Of a stretch of DNA of 64,000 nucleotides, positions 40,532 through 49,080 are shown piece by piece; positions within the stretch are counted from its first letter, which is position 1, and the number at the start of each line of letters is the position of its first letter. A program made the position numbers and the translations under genes. The stretch is from Dehalococcoidia bacterium (lineage in GTDB: Bacteria; Chloroflexota; Dehalococcoidia; SM23-28-2; RBG-16-64-32): assembly GCA_030690405.1 (NCBI GenBank), contig JAUYGU010000059.1, positions 1-64,000 on the forward strand. Reading direction: 5' to 3'. The notes below the pieces were generated by a model. It ran no database searches. It was not told where the DNA came from and saw nothing but the letters and a program-made list of their open reading frames with translations.

Positions 40532-41602
40532 TCAGGCGAGTTGCGCTTCGAGGAGGCGGGACTGCGCGTCGGCGTGCATCGCTTCGATGATGTCCTCGAT
40601 GTCGCCGTCGAGGAGGGCGGGGATATTGTGGCGGGTGTAGCCGATGCGGTGGTCGGTCACGCGGTCCTGGGGGAAGTTGTAGGTGCGTATCTTCTCGGCC
40701 CGCTCGCCGGAGCCGACCTGCGAGCGGCGGGTCGACTCGACCTCCTCGCGCGCCTTGCGCTGCCCGACATCGAGGAGGCGGGCGCGGAGGACGGCCATCG
40801 CCTTGTTGCGGTTCTTGAGCTGGGAGCGCTCATCCTGGCAGACGGCGACGATGCCGGTGGGGACGTGGGTGATGCGGACGGCGGTGGCGTTCTTCTGGAC
40901 GTTCTGGCCGCCGTGGCCGCTGGCGTTGAAGATATCGATCCGCAGCTCCTTCTCGTCGATGTGGACGTCCACGTCGTCCGCCTCCGGGAGGACGGCGACG
41001 GTGGCGGTGGAGGTGTGGATGCGGCCGCTGGCCTCGGTGACAGGAACGCGTTGGACGCGGTGGACGCCGCTCTCGTACTTGAGACGGGAGTAGGCGCCGC
41101 GGCCGTGCAGCTCGAAGACGATCTCCTTGAAGCCGCCGCGGTCGCTGGGGTGGGAGTCCATGAGCTCCACCGTCCAGCCCTGACGCTCCGCGTAGCGGCT
41201 GTACATGCGGTAGAGGTCGGCGGCGAAGAGGGATGCCTCCTCGCCACCGGCGGCGGCGCGTATCTCAACGATGACGTCCTTATCGGCGAAGGGGTCTTTG
41301 GGCAGCAGGGCGAGCCGCAGCTTCTCCTGCTGAGCGTCGATGGCGGCCTGCGTCTGCTCGATCTCCTCGCGGGCGAGGGCGACCATCTCCGGATCGCCGC
41401 CCTCTTCGGCGATGCCGCGGGCGCCGTCCAGCGCCTCGCTGAGGCGGCGCAGCTCGCGGTATATCGTGACGACGTCCTCCAGCGAGGAGTGCTCGCGGGC
41501 GAGCGCCTGCAGCCGCTCGTAGTCGCCGGTCAGTTCGGGGCGGGCCATCTCGCGGCCCAGCTCTTCGTATCGCGCCTCAACGGCGACCAGTTTGTCCAGC
41601 AT
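40532..41602 (-). CDS. prfA: Peptide chain release factor 1
   Basis: 356 residues. Recognises UAA/UAG stops and triggers peptide release. The GGQ loop is in SGHGGQNVQKNATAVRITH and the stop-codon tripeptide is PVT (RVPVTEASGRIHT), within the P-x-T pattern of RF1. ATG 41602 (MLDKLVAVEARYEEL) is preferred over an upstream frame extension. A hairpin-containing leader precedes it. Confidence 0.94.
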   Translation of the reverse strand: MLDKLVAVEARYEELGREMARPELTGDYERLQALAREHSSLEDVVTIYRELRRLSEALDGARGIAEEGGDPEMVALAREEIEQTQAAIDAQQEKLRLALLPKDPFADKDVIVEIRAAAGGEEASLFAADLYRMYSRYAERQGWTVELMDSHPSDRGGFKEIVFELHGRGAYSRLKYESGVHRVQRVPVTEASGRIHTSTATVAVLPEADDVDVHIDEKELRIDIFNASGHGGQNVQKNATAVRITHVPTGIVAVCQDERSQLKNRNKAMAVLRARLLDVGQRKAREEVESTRRSQVGSGERAEKIRTYNFPQDRVTDHRIGYTRHNIPALLDGDIEDIIEAMHADAQSRLLEAQLA

Positions 41603-41665
41603 TTCGTATCGCTCCACCCTGGCGTGAACGCCGGGGCATGCGTCCGCGTCATCCAGACGCAAGTA

Positions 41666-41697
41666 GGCCCCCCGAATGGGGGCCCGAGGTGATTATA
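41666..41697 (-). promoter_or_regulatory. prfA promoter -10 and leader hairpin
   Basis: On the minus strand TATAAT (41692-41697) precedes the hairpin GGCCCCC-ATTC-GGGGGGCC (41666-41684) in a leader of about 85 nt. A -35 is not clear. The hairpin could modulate prfA expression; no known riboswitch is recognised. Confidence 0.5.
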
Positions 41698-41761
41698 GCA
41701 CGGGGGGCTGAAGCTACTTTAGGTCCGGAACATCCGAGCGACGCTCATCCCCGAAAGACAG

Positions 41762-42004
41762 CTAGGATTCGGTTGTGCCTTCGGTATCGACGACCGTGTG
41801 ATGCCCAGGCTTCAGCGCCTTAGTCATCTCACTTATCAAGCTTACGTCCGGGCGATCCGCTTCTTGCAGGATGCTTTGCAGGGCCGGGTCCGGCTGATCC
41901 GCAGCATCCGGAGCGGGTGTCGTCTCCGCCTGCGCACCATCAGTTGTCTCAGCAGAGGTCGGTTCCTGTTCCTGCACTACACCTACTCCCCTAGTCCCCA
42001 ACAC
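41762..42004 (-). CDS. 80-residue acidic protein, unknown
   Basis: It starts at a GTG (or TTG 42001) overlapping the end of the membrane-protein gene by 14 nt, and ends 65 bp before the prfA promoter region. It is hydrophilic, with EQEPTSAETTDGAQAETTP and PDAADQPDPALQ then a short helix. No family recognised; lower confidence because the sequence is low complexity. Confidence 0.45.
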   Translation of the reverse strand: MLGTRGVGVVQEQEPTSAETTDGAQAETTPAPDAADQPDPALQSILQEADRPDVSLISEMTKALKPGHHTVVDTEGTTES

Positions 42005-42488
42005 GTTGAAGAACCAGCGCCATGACGAGCGTGAGGGTCTGAACTGCTAGCAGTATTATAGCAGCTTTGATGTTCCACACCTTTGACTCAATCAGTTGGC
42101 TGTTCAACTCAAATGATTGAATCCTATTTGCGGTCAACCGTCGCTTGGTAAAGTCCGGCGCCTGAAAGAGATAGAGATCCCTAAGAGGCTTAGGTTCCGG
42201 ATCTCTTCTGAAGTTCCGCAGCCAGTAGCCACGGAACGCGAACAACATCGCAAAAGCATAGAAGAGAGCACCCGCAAGCAGCAGTATTAGCGGCCAACCG
42301 TGCAGGTCTTCTCGACCAACAGTGGCCTGCAGCCCGGCAGCTATGGTCATAACGAGACTGGCTACAGATAGGACGGTGCCAGCCTTGGCATCAAGCGTAT
42401 CAACCTGATGCAACTGAATATCCAATCGCTCCTTAACCTCTTGGTACACTACGTCCAGGCTTGGCGGATGGGGCTGGTTCGCGCTCAT
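41991..42488 (-). CDS. Membrane protein coupled to hisS
   Basis: 165 residues: an N-terminal cytoplasmic helix (VYQEVKERLDIQLHQVDTLDAKAG), two transmembrane segments (VLSVASLVMTIAAGLQA; LILLLAGALFYAFAMLFAF), a cytoplasmic stretch, and a third helix (AAIILLAVQTLTLVMALVL). The ATG overlaps the hisS stop as ATGA, so translation is coupled. The pattern resembles SLATT-type or other small effector membrane proteins with 2-3 helices, but no firm family match can be made by eye. Confidence 0.65.
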   Translation of the reverse strand: MSANQPHPPSLDVVYQEVKERLDIQLHQVDTLDAKAGTVLSVASLVMTIAAGLQATVGREDLHGWPLILLLAGALFYAFAMLFAFRGYWLRNFRRDPEPKPLRDLYLFQAPDFTKRRLTANRIQSFELNSQLIESKVWNIKAAIILLAVQTLTLVMALVLQRVGD

Positions 42489-43753
42489 TCTCGCCTTTCT
42501 CGGATGCGCGCCGCCACGTCTGCCATCGGCACCGTCTCCTGGTGGCCGTCGGAGAGGCGGCGGAGGGCGGCGGCGCCATCGGCGAGCTCACGGCGGCCGA
42601 TGACGGCGGCGTACTCGGCGCCGAGGGCGTTCGCCTGGCGCATCTGGGCCTTGAGGGAGCGCTCGCCGGCGGCGACGACGGCGGCGATGCCAGCGCGGCG
42701 TAGCTCCGAGGCGAGGCGGAAGGCAGCGGAGCGGGCCTCGCTCATCTGGAAGGCGACGAACACGCGCGGCCGCTGCGGCTCATCGACGGGCAGCGCCTGG
42801 CGCTTGAGGTTGAGGACGATGCGCTCGATCCCCGTGGCCCAGCCGATGCCGGGCGTGGGCCGGCCGCCGAGCTGCTCGATCAGGCCGTCGTAGCGGCCGC
42901 CGCCGCCGACGGTGCTCTGGGCACCCTCCTCCTTCGGCTGGAACTCGAACACCGTGCGGGTGTAGTAGTCGAGCCCGCGCACGAGGCGGGGGTTGATGAC
43001 GTAGGCGATGCCGAGGTCGTCGAGGTACGAGCGCAGGCGCGAGAAGTGCTCTGCGCAGGCATCACAGAGGTGATCCGTGAAGGGGGGCGCGCCGGCGATC
43101 ACGGGCTGGCAGCGCTCCTGCTTGCAGTCCAGCAGACGCAGGGGGTTGCGCTCGTAGCGGCCCTCGCAGTCGTTGCAGACCTGCTTGAGCTTATCGGCGT
43201 AGTAGGCGCGGAGGGCGTCGAGATAGGCGGGACGGCAATTGGAATCGCCGATGCTGTTCAGGTGGAGCGTCAGCCCCTGGAGGCCCAGCTCCTCGTACAG
43301 GCGGAAGAGGAGCTCGATCACCTCCGCGTCGACCGCGGCGTCCGCCTCGCCGATCGCCTCACAGCCGAGCTGGGTGTGCTGGCGGTAGCGGCCGGCCTGG
43401 GGCCGGTCGTAGCGGAAGATGGGGCACCAGTACCAGAGGCGGACCGGCTGGGGCTGGTTGTGCATGCCGTGCTCCAGGTAGGCGCGGCAGACGGGCGCCG
43501 TGCCCTCCGGGCGCAGGGCCAGGTCCTGGCCGCCGCGGTCCTGGAAGACGTACATCTCCTTCTGGATGATGTCCGTCACCTCGCCGACGCCGCGGGTGAA
43601 CAGCGTCGCCTCCTCGAACACGGGGGTCTCGATGCGCTGATAGCCGAAGAGGGCACAGACACGGGCGGCGGCCTGCCAGACGCGGTCCCAGTAGGGCTGG
43701 TCCTGCGGGAGGATATCTAAGGTGCCCCTGGGGGCCTTGTACTGTTTGGTCAT
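42485..43753 (-). CDS. hisS: Histidyl-tRNA synthetase
   Basis: 422-residue class II synthetase. Motif 2 YWCPIFRYDRPQAGRYRQHT, HisA motif LVRGLDYYTRTVFEF and motif 3 GIGWATGIERI are present, plus a C-terminal anticodon-binding domain (RPRVFVAFQMSEARSAAF). The first gene of a coupled unit with two orphan genes downstream. Confidence 0.95.
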   Translation of the reverse strand: MTKQYKAPRGTLDILPQDQPYWDRVWQAAARVCALFGYQRIETPVFEEATLFTRGVGEVTDIIQKEMYVFQDRGGQDLALRPEGTAPVCRAYLEHGMHNQPQPVRLWYWCPIFRYDRPQAGRYRQHTQLGCEAIGEADAAVDAEVIELLFRLYEELGLQGLTLHLNSIGDSNCRPAYLDALRAYYADKLKQVCNDCEGRYERNPLRLLDCKQERCQPVIAGAPPFTDHLCDACAEHFSRLRSYLDDLGIAYVINPRLVRGLDYYTRTVFEFQPKEEGAQSTVGGGGRYDGLIEQLGGRPTPGIGWATGIERIVLNLKRQALPVDEPQRPRVFVAFQMSEARSAAFRLASELRRAGIAAVVAAGERSLKAQMRQANALGAEYAAVIGRRELADGAAALRRLSDGHQETVPMADVAARIRERRE

Positions 43754-43850
43754 GGCTCGTCTTGCATCCTCCGCTTCTGGCCGAGCATACTAGAAGGCCA
43801 CAAGTCGTGCAAAGCGGCAGGAGGCCAGGTAGCTCTGCTCGGATTCTAGT

Positions 43851-44079
43851 ACCGCGGCCTGAAGGCCGCGGCATCGGGCCGGTCCGGCAATGCCCCCGCC
43901 TTCAGGCGGGGGTCAACGGTAGCAGCAGGCAGGAGGCAGCCGTGGAGCTGAAGGGCAGGTGGGGTTTCGGCACCGCGGCCTGAAGGCCGCGGCATCGGGC
44001 CGGTCCGGCAATGCCCCCGCCTTCAGGCGGGGGTCAACGGTAGCAGCAGGCAGGAGGCAGCCGTGGAGCTGAAGGGCAG
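43851..44079. repeat. 108-bp direct duplication of the SDR 5' region, with hairpins
   Basis: 43851-43958 and 43972-44079 are identical, 121 bp apart. Each contains CCGCGGCC-TGAA-GGCCGCGG, CCCCCGCC-TTCA-GGCGGGGG, the ribosome site CAGGAGG, and the GTG GAG CTG AAG GGC start of the SDR. Only the second copy continues into the gene; the first ends after MELKGR. Confidence 0.93.
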
Positions 44080-44863
44080 CACCGTCATCGTCACGGGGGC
44101 GTCCAGCGGCATCGGCAGGGCGGCGGCCGCCCGGTTCGCGCGGGCGGGCAGCAACGTCGTCCTCGCATCACGCAACCGCGAGGCGCTAGAGGCGCTGGCC
44201 CAGGAGCTGGCCGGTCTGCCCGGGCGGCGACTCGTCGTGGCGACGGACGTGAGCGACCGCGATGCGGTGTTCGCGATGGTGGAGCGGGCGGTGGAGGAGT
44301 TCGGCTCCGTCGAGGTGCTGGTGAACAACGCCGGCCTGGGGCTCAACGCCACCGTCGCGGAGGGGAGCGTTCAGAATATCCGCCGCGTGTTTGAGGTGAA
44401 CTTCTTCGGGGCGGTCAACTGCATCCAAGCAACCGTCCCGCACATGAAGCAGCGGCGGCGCGGCGCCATCGCCATCGTCTCCTCGGTCGTCGGGCGGCTG
44501 GCGCCGCCATACAGCGGCGCCTACGCGGCGACGAAGGGGGCGCTGAACGCGCTCTCGGACTCGCTGCGGCTGGAGCTGGGGCCGTACGGGATCGCGGTGA
44601 CCGCGGTCTACCCCGGCTACACGATCACGCGGTTCGGGGAGAACCTGCTGCGGGAGTTGGAGATAGCGAGGCCCTCGCGGCTGGTGCGGGGCGTCAGCGC
44701 GGAGGCTGTGGGCAAGGCGATAGTGCGCGCCGTGCGCGAGGGGAAGCGAGAGGCGTACGTGACTCGCGGCGACGCGGCGGCGGTGATGATCAAGAACCTG
44801 TCGCCGCGGCTGATCGACTGGGGGATGCGACGGCTGTGGCTGTCGGGGAGGCGGCCGGAGTAG
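44063..44863 (+). CDS. Short-chain dehydrogenase/reductase
   Basis: 266 residues, classical SDR: TGASSGIGRAAAARFARAG, NNAGLGLNATVAE, catalytic SSVVGRLAPPYSGAYAATKGAL (S, YxxxK). The C-terminal WGMRRLWLSGRRPE is unusual and recurs as a partial DNA copy 1.28 kb downstream. GTG 44063 has CAGGAGG 6 nt upstream. Substrate unknown; the group includes DltE-like oxidoreductases of lipid or sugar substrates. Confidence 0.88.
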   Translation: MELKGSTVIVTGASSGIGRAAAARFARAGSNVVLASRNREALEALAQELAGLPGRRLVVATDVSDRDAVFAMVERAVEEFGSVEVLVNNAGLGLNATVAEGSVQNIRRVFEVNFFGAVNCIQATVPHMKQRRRGAIAIVSSVVGRLAPPYSGAYAATKGALNALSDSLRLELGPYGIAVTAVYPGYTITRFGENLLRELEIARPSRLVRGVSAEAVGKAIVRAVREGKREAYVTRGDAAAVMIKNLSPRLIDWGMRRLWLSGRRPE

Positions 44864-46159
44864 CGGCGCGGGAGAGACCACCCGCCACCCGCGTTGACAA
44901 CCTCCCTGCATAAACGGACAATCACGGCACGCGGGGCCACCGAGGGGGTATCAGGGGAACGCTGACCATGGATGACCAATCGCTAGTGCATCTGCCGGGT
45001 ACTCCATCCCTGGCGCTGCCCGATGACCTGACCCCTGACCAGTGGGTAGAGGAGGGGAGGAAGCTCAGGGACGAGGGACTGCAACTCCAACGGCAGACCG
45101 ACAATTGGCGCTTTCGGGTAGGTGACTGGCTTGCTTTCGGGGAGCGAAAGTTCGGAGAGGACGCGGTTGACCGAACGGTGGAGGAGGTGGTTGCCGGGCT
45201 GCAGGTTGGCTCCGAAACGTTGCGGCAACTCGTCTGGGTGTCGCAAAGTATCCGCCCAGCGCTTCGACGGCTGGATGTGTCCTGGAGCGTTCATCGCGCG
45301 GTTGCGTCCTTGCCCCCTGCCGACCAAGAGAAGTGGCTAGAAAAGGCAGCCGGCGAGAACCTTACCACGCGGGACATTATAAGGATGCGCTTTCCTGCCG
45401 CGCCGGGGAGCGAACGGGAGCACACGAAGATTCAGTATATGTTGCTTGAACTCGGAAAGAACATGGGGTATGAAGTGTGGGCCCCACAAAGCGACCGGTC
45501 AGGCAAGTTCATAGGTAGACGACTTGGGGAAATCGGGTTGTTAGACCGCCTGCCACGGGCATTCAAGAACCAGCAGGCCCAGAAGATAGTCGAACGCATC
45601 GATACCCTCTGGGTTGATAGAGATTCGATTGTGGCGGCCTTTGAAGTCGAGCACACAACGACCGTCTATTCGGGGTTGCTCAGAATGTGCGACTTGCTCG
45701 CAGTTGAGCCGTACCTCAGGGTCAACCTTTTCGTGGTTGCCCCCGAGGAACGCCGCAAGTTCGTCATCAACCAAATTAACCGGCCAACTTTCCATGGGCT
45801 GAAAATGCCAGACAAATGCAGGCTGATATCCTTTGAGCGTTTGACTGAGGAAATCGAGCGCCTAGGTGATAGGACGCTCCATATGAAGGACACGTTCCTC
45901 TCGTATATTTCGCAGGACTGCCGCCTCCCAGAGGGCACCACGTCCATGCCGGAGGAGGAATAACAGGTCGGAGTGAGGGTCAGCGTCTGACTCCTCGCTC
46001 CCGCTGTCCGTCTGTTCGTTGACACCCACGCCACCAGCGCATCCCCGGCGGCCACCTCGCCCCCACCCCTCACCAAGCACATCGGCGTCCCGGCCTACCG
46101 GCTGGGGGATGCGGCGGCTGTGGCTGTCAGGGCGGCGGCCGGAGTAGTGGCACGGGAGA
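44818..46159. mobile_element. Inserted segment bounded by 58-bp copies of the SDR 3' end
   Basis: The SDR tail at 44818-44875 is repeated at 46102-46159 (5 mismatches in 58). The 1.2 kb between holds one complete gene, a HTH-nuclease fusion. No transposase or integrase, and no terminal inverted repeats, are seen. The pattern is like an insertion that restores the end of the gene it enters. Confidence 0.6.
44968..45963 (+). CDS. Predicted HTH + PD-(D/E)XK-type nuclease fusion
   Basis: 331 residues, two parts. Residues about 35-145 (FRVGDWLAFGERKFGEDAV; QLVWVSQSIRPALRRLDVSW; LPPADQEKWLEKAAGENLT) resemble the LmbU-like/ParB-adjacent helical DNA-binding domain seen in actinobacterial and phage regulators. 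Residues about 150-310 look like a restriction-type nuclease: HTKIQYMLLELGKNMGYEVW, VERIDTLWVD, then VAAFEVEHTTTVYSGLLRM, where D and ExE would be the metal ligands. This matches solitary restriction-endonuclease-like proteins. A role in defence is inference; no methylase is adjacent. GC is clearly lower than in the neighbours. Confidence 0.6.
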   Translation: MDDQSLVHLPGTPSLALPDDLTPDQWVEEGRKLRDEGLQLQRQTDNWRFRVGDWLAFGERKFGEDAVDRTVEEVVAGLQVGSETLRQLVWVSQSIRPALRRLDVSWSVHRAVASLPPADQEKWLEKAAGENLTTRDIIRMRFPAAPGSEREHTKIQYMLLELGKNMGYEVWAPQSDRSGKFIGRRLGEIGLLDRLPRAFKNQQAQKIVERIDTLWVDRDSIVAAFEVEHTTTVYSGLLRMCDLLAVEPYLRVNLFVVAPEERRKFVINQINRPTFHGLKMPDKCRLISFERLTEEIERLGDRTLHMKDTFLSYISQDCRLPEGTTSMPEEE

Positions 46160-46172
46160 TAGAAACGCCAAT

Positions 46173-46192
46173 GGTAAGGTGCTAAACTTACC
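46173..46192. promoter_or_regulatory. Inverted repeat upstream of relA
   Basis: GGTAAG-8 nt-CTTACC overlaps TAAACT, a possible -10, 9 nt before the relA ATG. It may be an operator or just a stem in a very short leader. Confidence 0.35.
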
Positions 46193-46200
46193 GATAGAAA

Positions 46201-48396
46201 ATGACTATTGAACAGGCTGAGCTAGCGGAACCCCTCCTGGCGAAGGCGAGCGAATACCTGCCGCAGCCGGCGGTCGCGAAGGTGAAGGCCGCCTACGAGT
46301 TCGCGGCCGAGCGCCACGCCGGTCAGCTCCGGCGGTCCGGCGATCCCGTGATAACGCATCCCCTGCACGCGGCCCAGACGATCGCCTCGCTTCAGCTGGA
46401 CGCCGACACGATAGCGGCGGCGCTGCTGCACGACGTGCAGGAGGACTGCGCGGTCGAGAACAAGGAGATAGAGCGGCAGTTCGGGGTGACGGTGGCGAAG
46501 CTGGTCGAGGGCGTGACGAAGCTGGGTAAGATCCCCTGGCAGAAGGGGGAGGCGCTTCGCGGTGACGACGAGATCCAGGCGGAGAACCTGCGCAAGATGT
46601 TCCTGGCCATGGCCCAGGATCTGCGCGTCGTCATCATCAAGCTGGCCGACCGTCTGCACAACATGCTCACGCTGAGCGCGTTGCCGCCGGAGGACCAGCA
46701 GCGCATCTCCCGCGAGACGATGGAGATATACGCGCCGCTGGCCTCGCGGCTGGGCATCTGGGAGATGAAGTGGCAGCTTGAGGACCTGGCGTTCCACTAC
46801 CTGGACCCCGAACGGTACAAGTTCATCGCCGGCACGCTGGACGCCAAGCGGGAGGAACGAGAGCGCTACGTCGCCCGCGTGAAGGAGATCCTGATCGAGG
46901 AGCTGGCCAAGCAAGGGATCAAGGCCGAGATCCAGGGTCGCGCGAAGCACATCTACAGCATCCACCAGAAGATCGAGAAGTACGCCTCGGAGAGACGGGG
47001 TGCAGGCGAGATATACGACCTGCTGGCCGTGCGCATCCTGGTGGAAACGGTGACCGACTGCTACAGCGCGCTGGGTGCCGTCCACGGGCTATGGCGGCCG
47101 CTGCCGGGGGGGTTCGACGACTACATCGCGAACCCGAAGGAGAGCATGTACCAGGCGCTGCACACGACGGTGATGAGCCTGGACACGCGCCCGCTGGAGG
47201 TGCAGATCCGCACGTATGAGATGCACCGGAGCGCGGAGTACGGGGTGGCGGCGCACTGGCGCTACAAGGAGGGCTCCAAGCGGGACCTTCACTACGAGGA
47301 GCGGCTGGCCTGGCTGCGGCAGCTCCTGGAGTGGCACCGGGAGATCGCGCTGGCGGAAGAGCTGGTGGAGGCCGTGAAGTCGGACATCTTCCAGGACCAG
47401 GTGTTCGTGTTTACGCCGAAGGGCCAGGTGAAGGACCTGCCGAAGGGGGCGACGCCGCTGGACTTCGCGTACCGGGTCCACACGGAGCTGGGGCATACCT
47501 GCGTCGGCGCGAAGGTGAACGGCCGGCTGGTGCCGCTGAACACGGAGCTGAACAACGGCGACGTGGCCGAGGTGATGACGAGCAAGTCGTCCAAGGGGCC
47601 TTCGCGCGACTGGCTGAACGCGAACCTGGGATACGTTCGCACGAGCCACGCCCGCGGCAAGATCCGGCAGTGGTTCAAGCGGCTGGAGCGGGAGGAGAAC
47701 ATCGCCCGCGGGCGGGAGATGCTGGAGAAGGAGCTGCACCGGCTGGGGGTCGGCATGGCCGACGTCGAGGCGGATCTGCTGAAGCTGTTCAAGTTCGACG
47801 ATGTGGAAGACTTCGTGCTGCGGGTGGGCTACGGCGAAATCAGCACTCACCAGGTGGCGACCAAGCTGGCGCCGCTGCTGCAGCCGGAGGAGGCGGCGGT
47901 GGCGGAGCGGCCGGAGGCGCCGGCGCGCGAAACGTTCACGACGAGCGTGCGTGTGCTGGGAACCGGGGACCTGCTGAGCCGCCTTGCCCGCTGCTGCAAC
48001 CCCGTCCCCGGCGATGAGATCATCGGCTATGTTACCCGCGGCGAGGGTGTGACCGTTCACCGCAGCGACTGCCCGAACATGATTAACGAGGACGAGCGGG
48101 AGAGGCTCGTCGACGTGGAGTGGGGGCGTCGCGGCCACTTCTACCCGGTGGCCGTCCGGATCGAGGCGTGGGACCGGGTGGGGCTGCTGCGCGACATCAC
48201 TACGATGGTGGCGGAGGAGCGGGTCAACATGGTGGGCGTCCACACGCAGGAGCACGACGACGGCCGCATCACGATCTCCGTGACGCTGGAGACGACGGGC
48301 ATCGAGCAGCTTACGCGGCTGCTGACGAAGCTGGAGGCGGTGAGAGGTGTGGATTCGGTGGGGAGGCGATTGGAGAGCGCGCCGAAGAAGGGGTAG
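46201..48396 (+). CDS. relA: RelA/SpoT-family (p)ppGpp synthetase/hydrolase
   Basis: 731-residue bifunctional-type Rel. Hydrolase HD domain (AERHAGQLRRSGDPVITHP; ALLHDVQED), synthetase domain (GRAKHIYSIHQKIEKY; YQALHTTVM), TGS domain (VFVFTPKGQVKDLPKGATPLD), zinc-finger-like region (RCCNPVPGDEIIGYVTRG) and C-terminal ACT (RVGLLRDITTMVAEERVNM). All regions of a full-length Rel are present, with the HD signature intact, so both synthesis and hydrolysis are expected. The ATG lies close after a possible promoter. Confidence 0.95.
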   Translation: MTIEQAELAEPLLAKASEYLPQPAVAKVKAAYEFAAERHAGQLRRSGDPVITHPLHAAQTIASLQLDADTIAAALLHDVQEDCAVENKEIERQFGVTVAKLVEGVTKLGKIPWQKGEALRGDDEIQAENLRKMFLAMAQDLRVVIIKLADRLHNMLTLSALPPEDQQRISRETMEIYAPLASRLGIWEMKWQLEDLAFHYLDPERYKFIAGTLDAKREERERYVARVKEILIEELAKQGIKAEIQGRAKHIYSIHQKIEKYASERRGAGEIYDLLAVRILVETVTDCYSALGAVHGLWRPLPGGFDDYIANPKESMYQALHTTVMSLDTRPLEVQIRTYEMHRSAEYGVAAHWRYKEGSKRDLHYEERLAWLRQLLEWHREIALAEELVEAVKSDIFQDQVFVFTPKGQVKDLPKGATPLDFAYRVHTELGHTCVGAKVNGRLVPLNTELNNGDVAEVMTSKSSKGPSRDWLNANLGYVRTSHARGKIRQWFKRLEREENIARGREMLEKELHRLGVGMADVEADLLKLFKFDDVEDFVLRVGYGEISTHQVATKLAPLLQPEEAAVAERPEAPARETFTTSVRVLGTGDLLSRLARCCNPVPGDEIIGYVTRGEGVTVHRSDCPNMINEDERERLVDVEWGRRGHFYPVAVRIEAWDRVGLLRDITTMVAEERVNMVGVHTQEHDDGRITISVTLETTGIEQLTRLLTKLEAVRGVDSVGRRLESAPKKG

Positions 48397-48411
48397 CTCG
48401 ACATAAGTGGC

Positions 48412-48426
48412 CGACCGTCGGCCTGT
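48412..48426 (+). terminator. Short palindrome after relA
   Basis: GGCCGACCGTCGGCC, a perfect inverted repeat 16 bp after the stop, with no T-run. Weak evidence for termination. Confidence 0.3.
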
Positions 48427-48444
48427 CATTAAATAATCCCTCGC

Positions 48445-48473
48445 TTGTTTTATTGGGCAACCAGGCGTAGCAT
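48445..48473 (+). promoter_or_regulatory. Promoter of the TetR gene
   Basis: TTGTTT, 17 bp, TAGCAT. The -10 ends 10 nt before ATG 48484, so the leader would be only a few nucleotides long. Confidence 0.6.
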
Positions 48474-48483
48474 TTGGCACGTC

Positions 48484-49080
48484 ATGCCGAGACGCTACTC
48501 GATGGCCAATCGGGCGGAGGCCACCGACCACACCCGTCGACGCATCGAGGCAGCCCTGATAAGGCTGCTGGGATCGCGACCCTACAACGGCATCACGATC
48601 GTTGAGATCGCCGCCGAGGCGGACGTGGCGGTGCGGACGGTGCAGCGCCACTACCGGACCAAAGACGATCTCCTGCTGGACGCTTGCCTTCGCAGAACGC
48701 AGTCAGTCACCGAACAGCTGGAAGACCTGTCGGCTAAATCCGCCCAGGGATTGGTCCAGAGCCTTGTGAGAGCGCAGTTCGACTTCTATGAGCAGCATCA
48801 CACCGAGTGTTGGGCCCTCCATAGCCGGGCGGCCGAGGCGCCGAAGATGCGGGACGCCCTGCACACGCTGATCGACGGCCGCATATCTAGCCTGGCGGAC
48901 CTGATGGCCCGCTGGCCTGACGCCTGGTCTGTCGACGGTAGCTTGGCCGCGCGGATCCTGGTGGCGTTGACCAGCTACCCGGCCTGGCGTGGCTTCACGG
49001 AGTCTGGGAGGTTCAGCCCGGCGGAGGCCGCTTTCGAAGTGACGGATATCCTCTGCCAGCGTCTCCTTCGGGCATCGTGA
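48484..49080 (+). CDS. TetR/AcrR-family transcriptional regulator
   Basis: 198 residues. N-terminal HTH: TRRRIEAALIRLLGSRPYNGITIVEIAAEADVAVRTVQRHY is typical of TetR (helix-turn-helix residues 36-58). The C-terminal ligand domain is divergent. ATG 48484 follows the promoter; a second ATG at 48502 is possible. No obvious target gene is adjacent except yifB; GTATTAATAC (49175-49184) downstream is a candidate operator. Confidence 0.86.
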   Translation: MPRRYSMANRAEATDHTRRRIEAALIRLLGSRPYNGITIVEIAAEADVAVRTVQRHYRTKDDLLLDACLRRTQSVTEQLEDLSAKSAQGLVQSLVRAQFDFYEQHHTECWALHSRAAEAPKMRDALHTLIDGRISSLADLMARWPDAWSVDGSLAARILVALTSYPAWRGFTESGRFSPAEAAFEVTDILCQRLLRAS

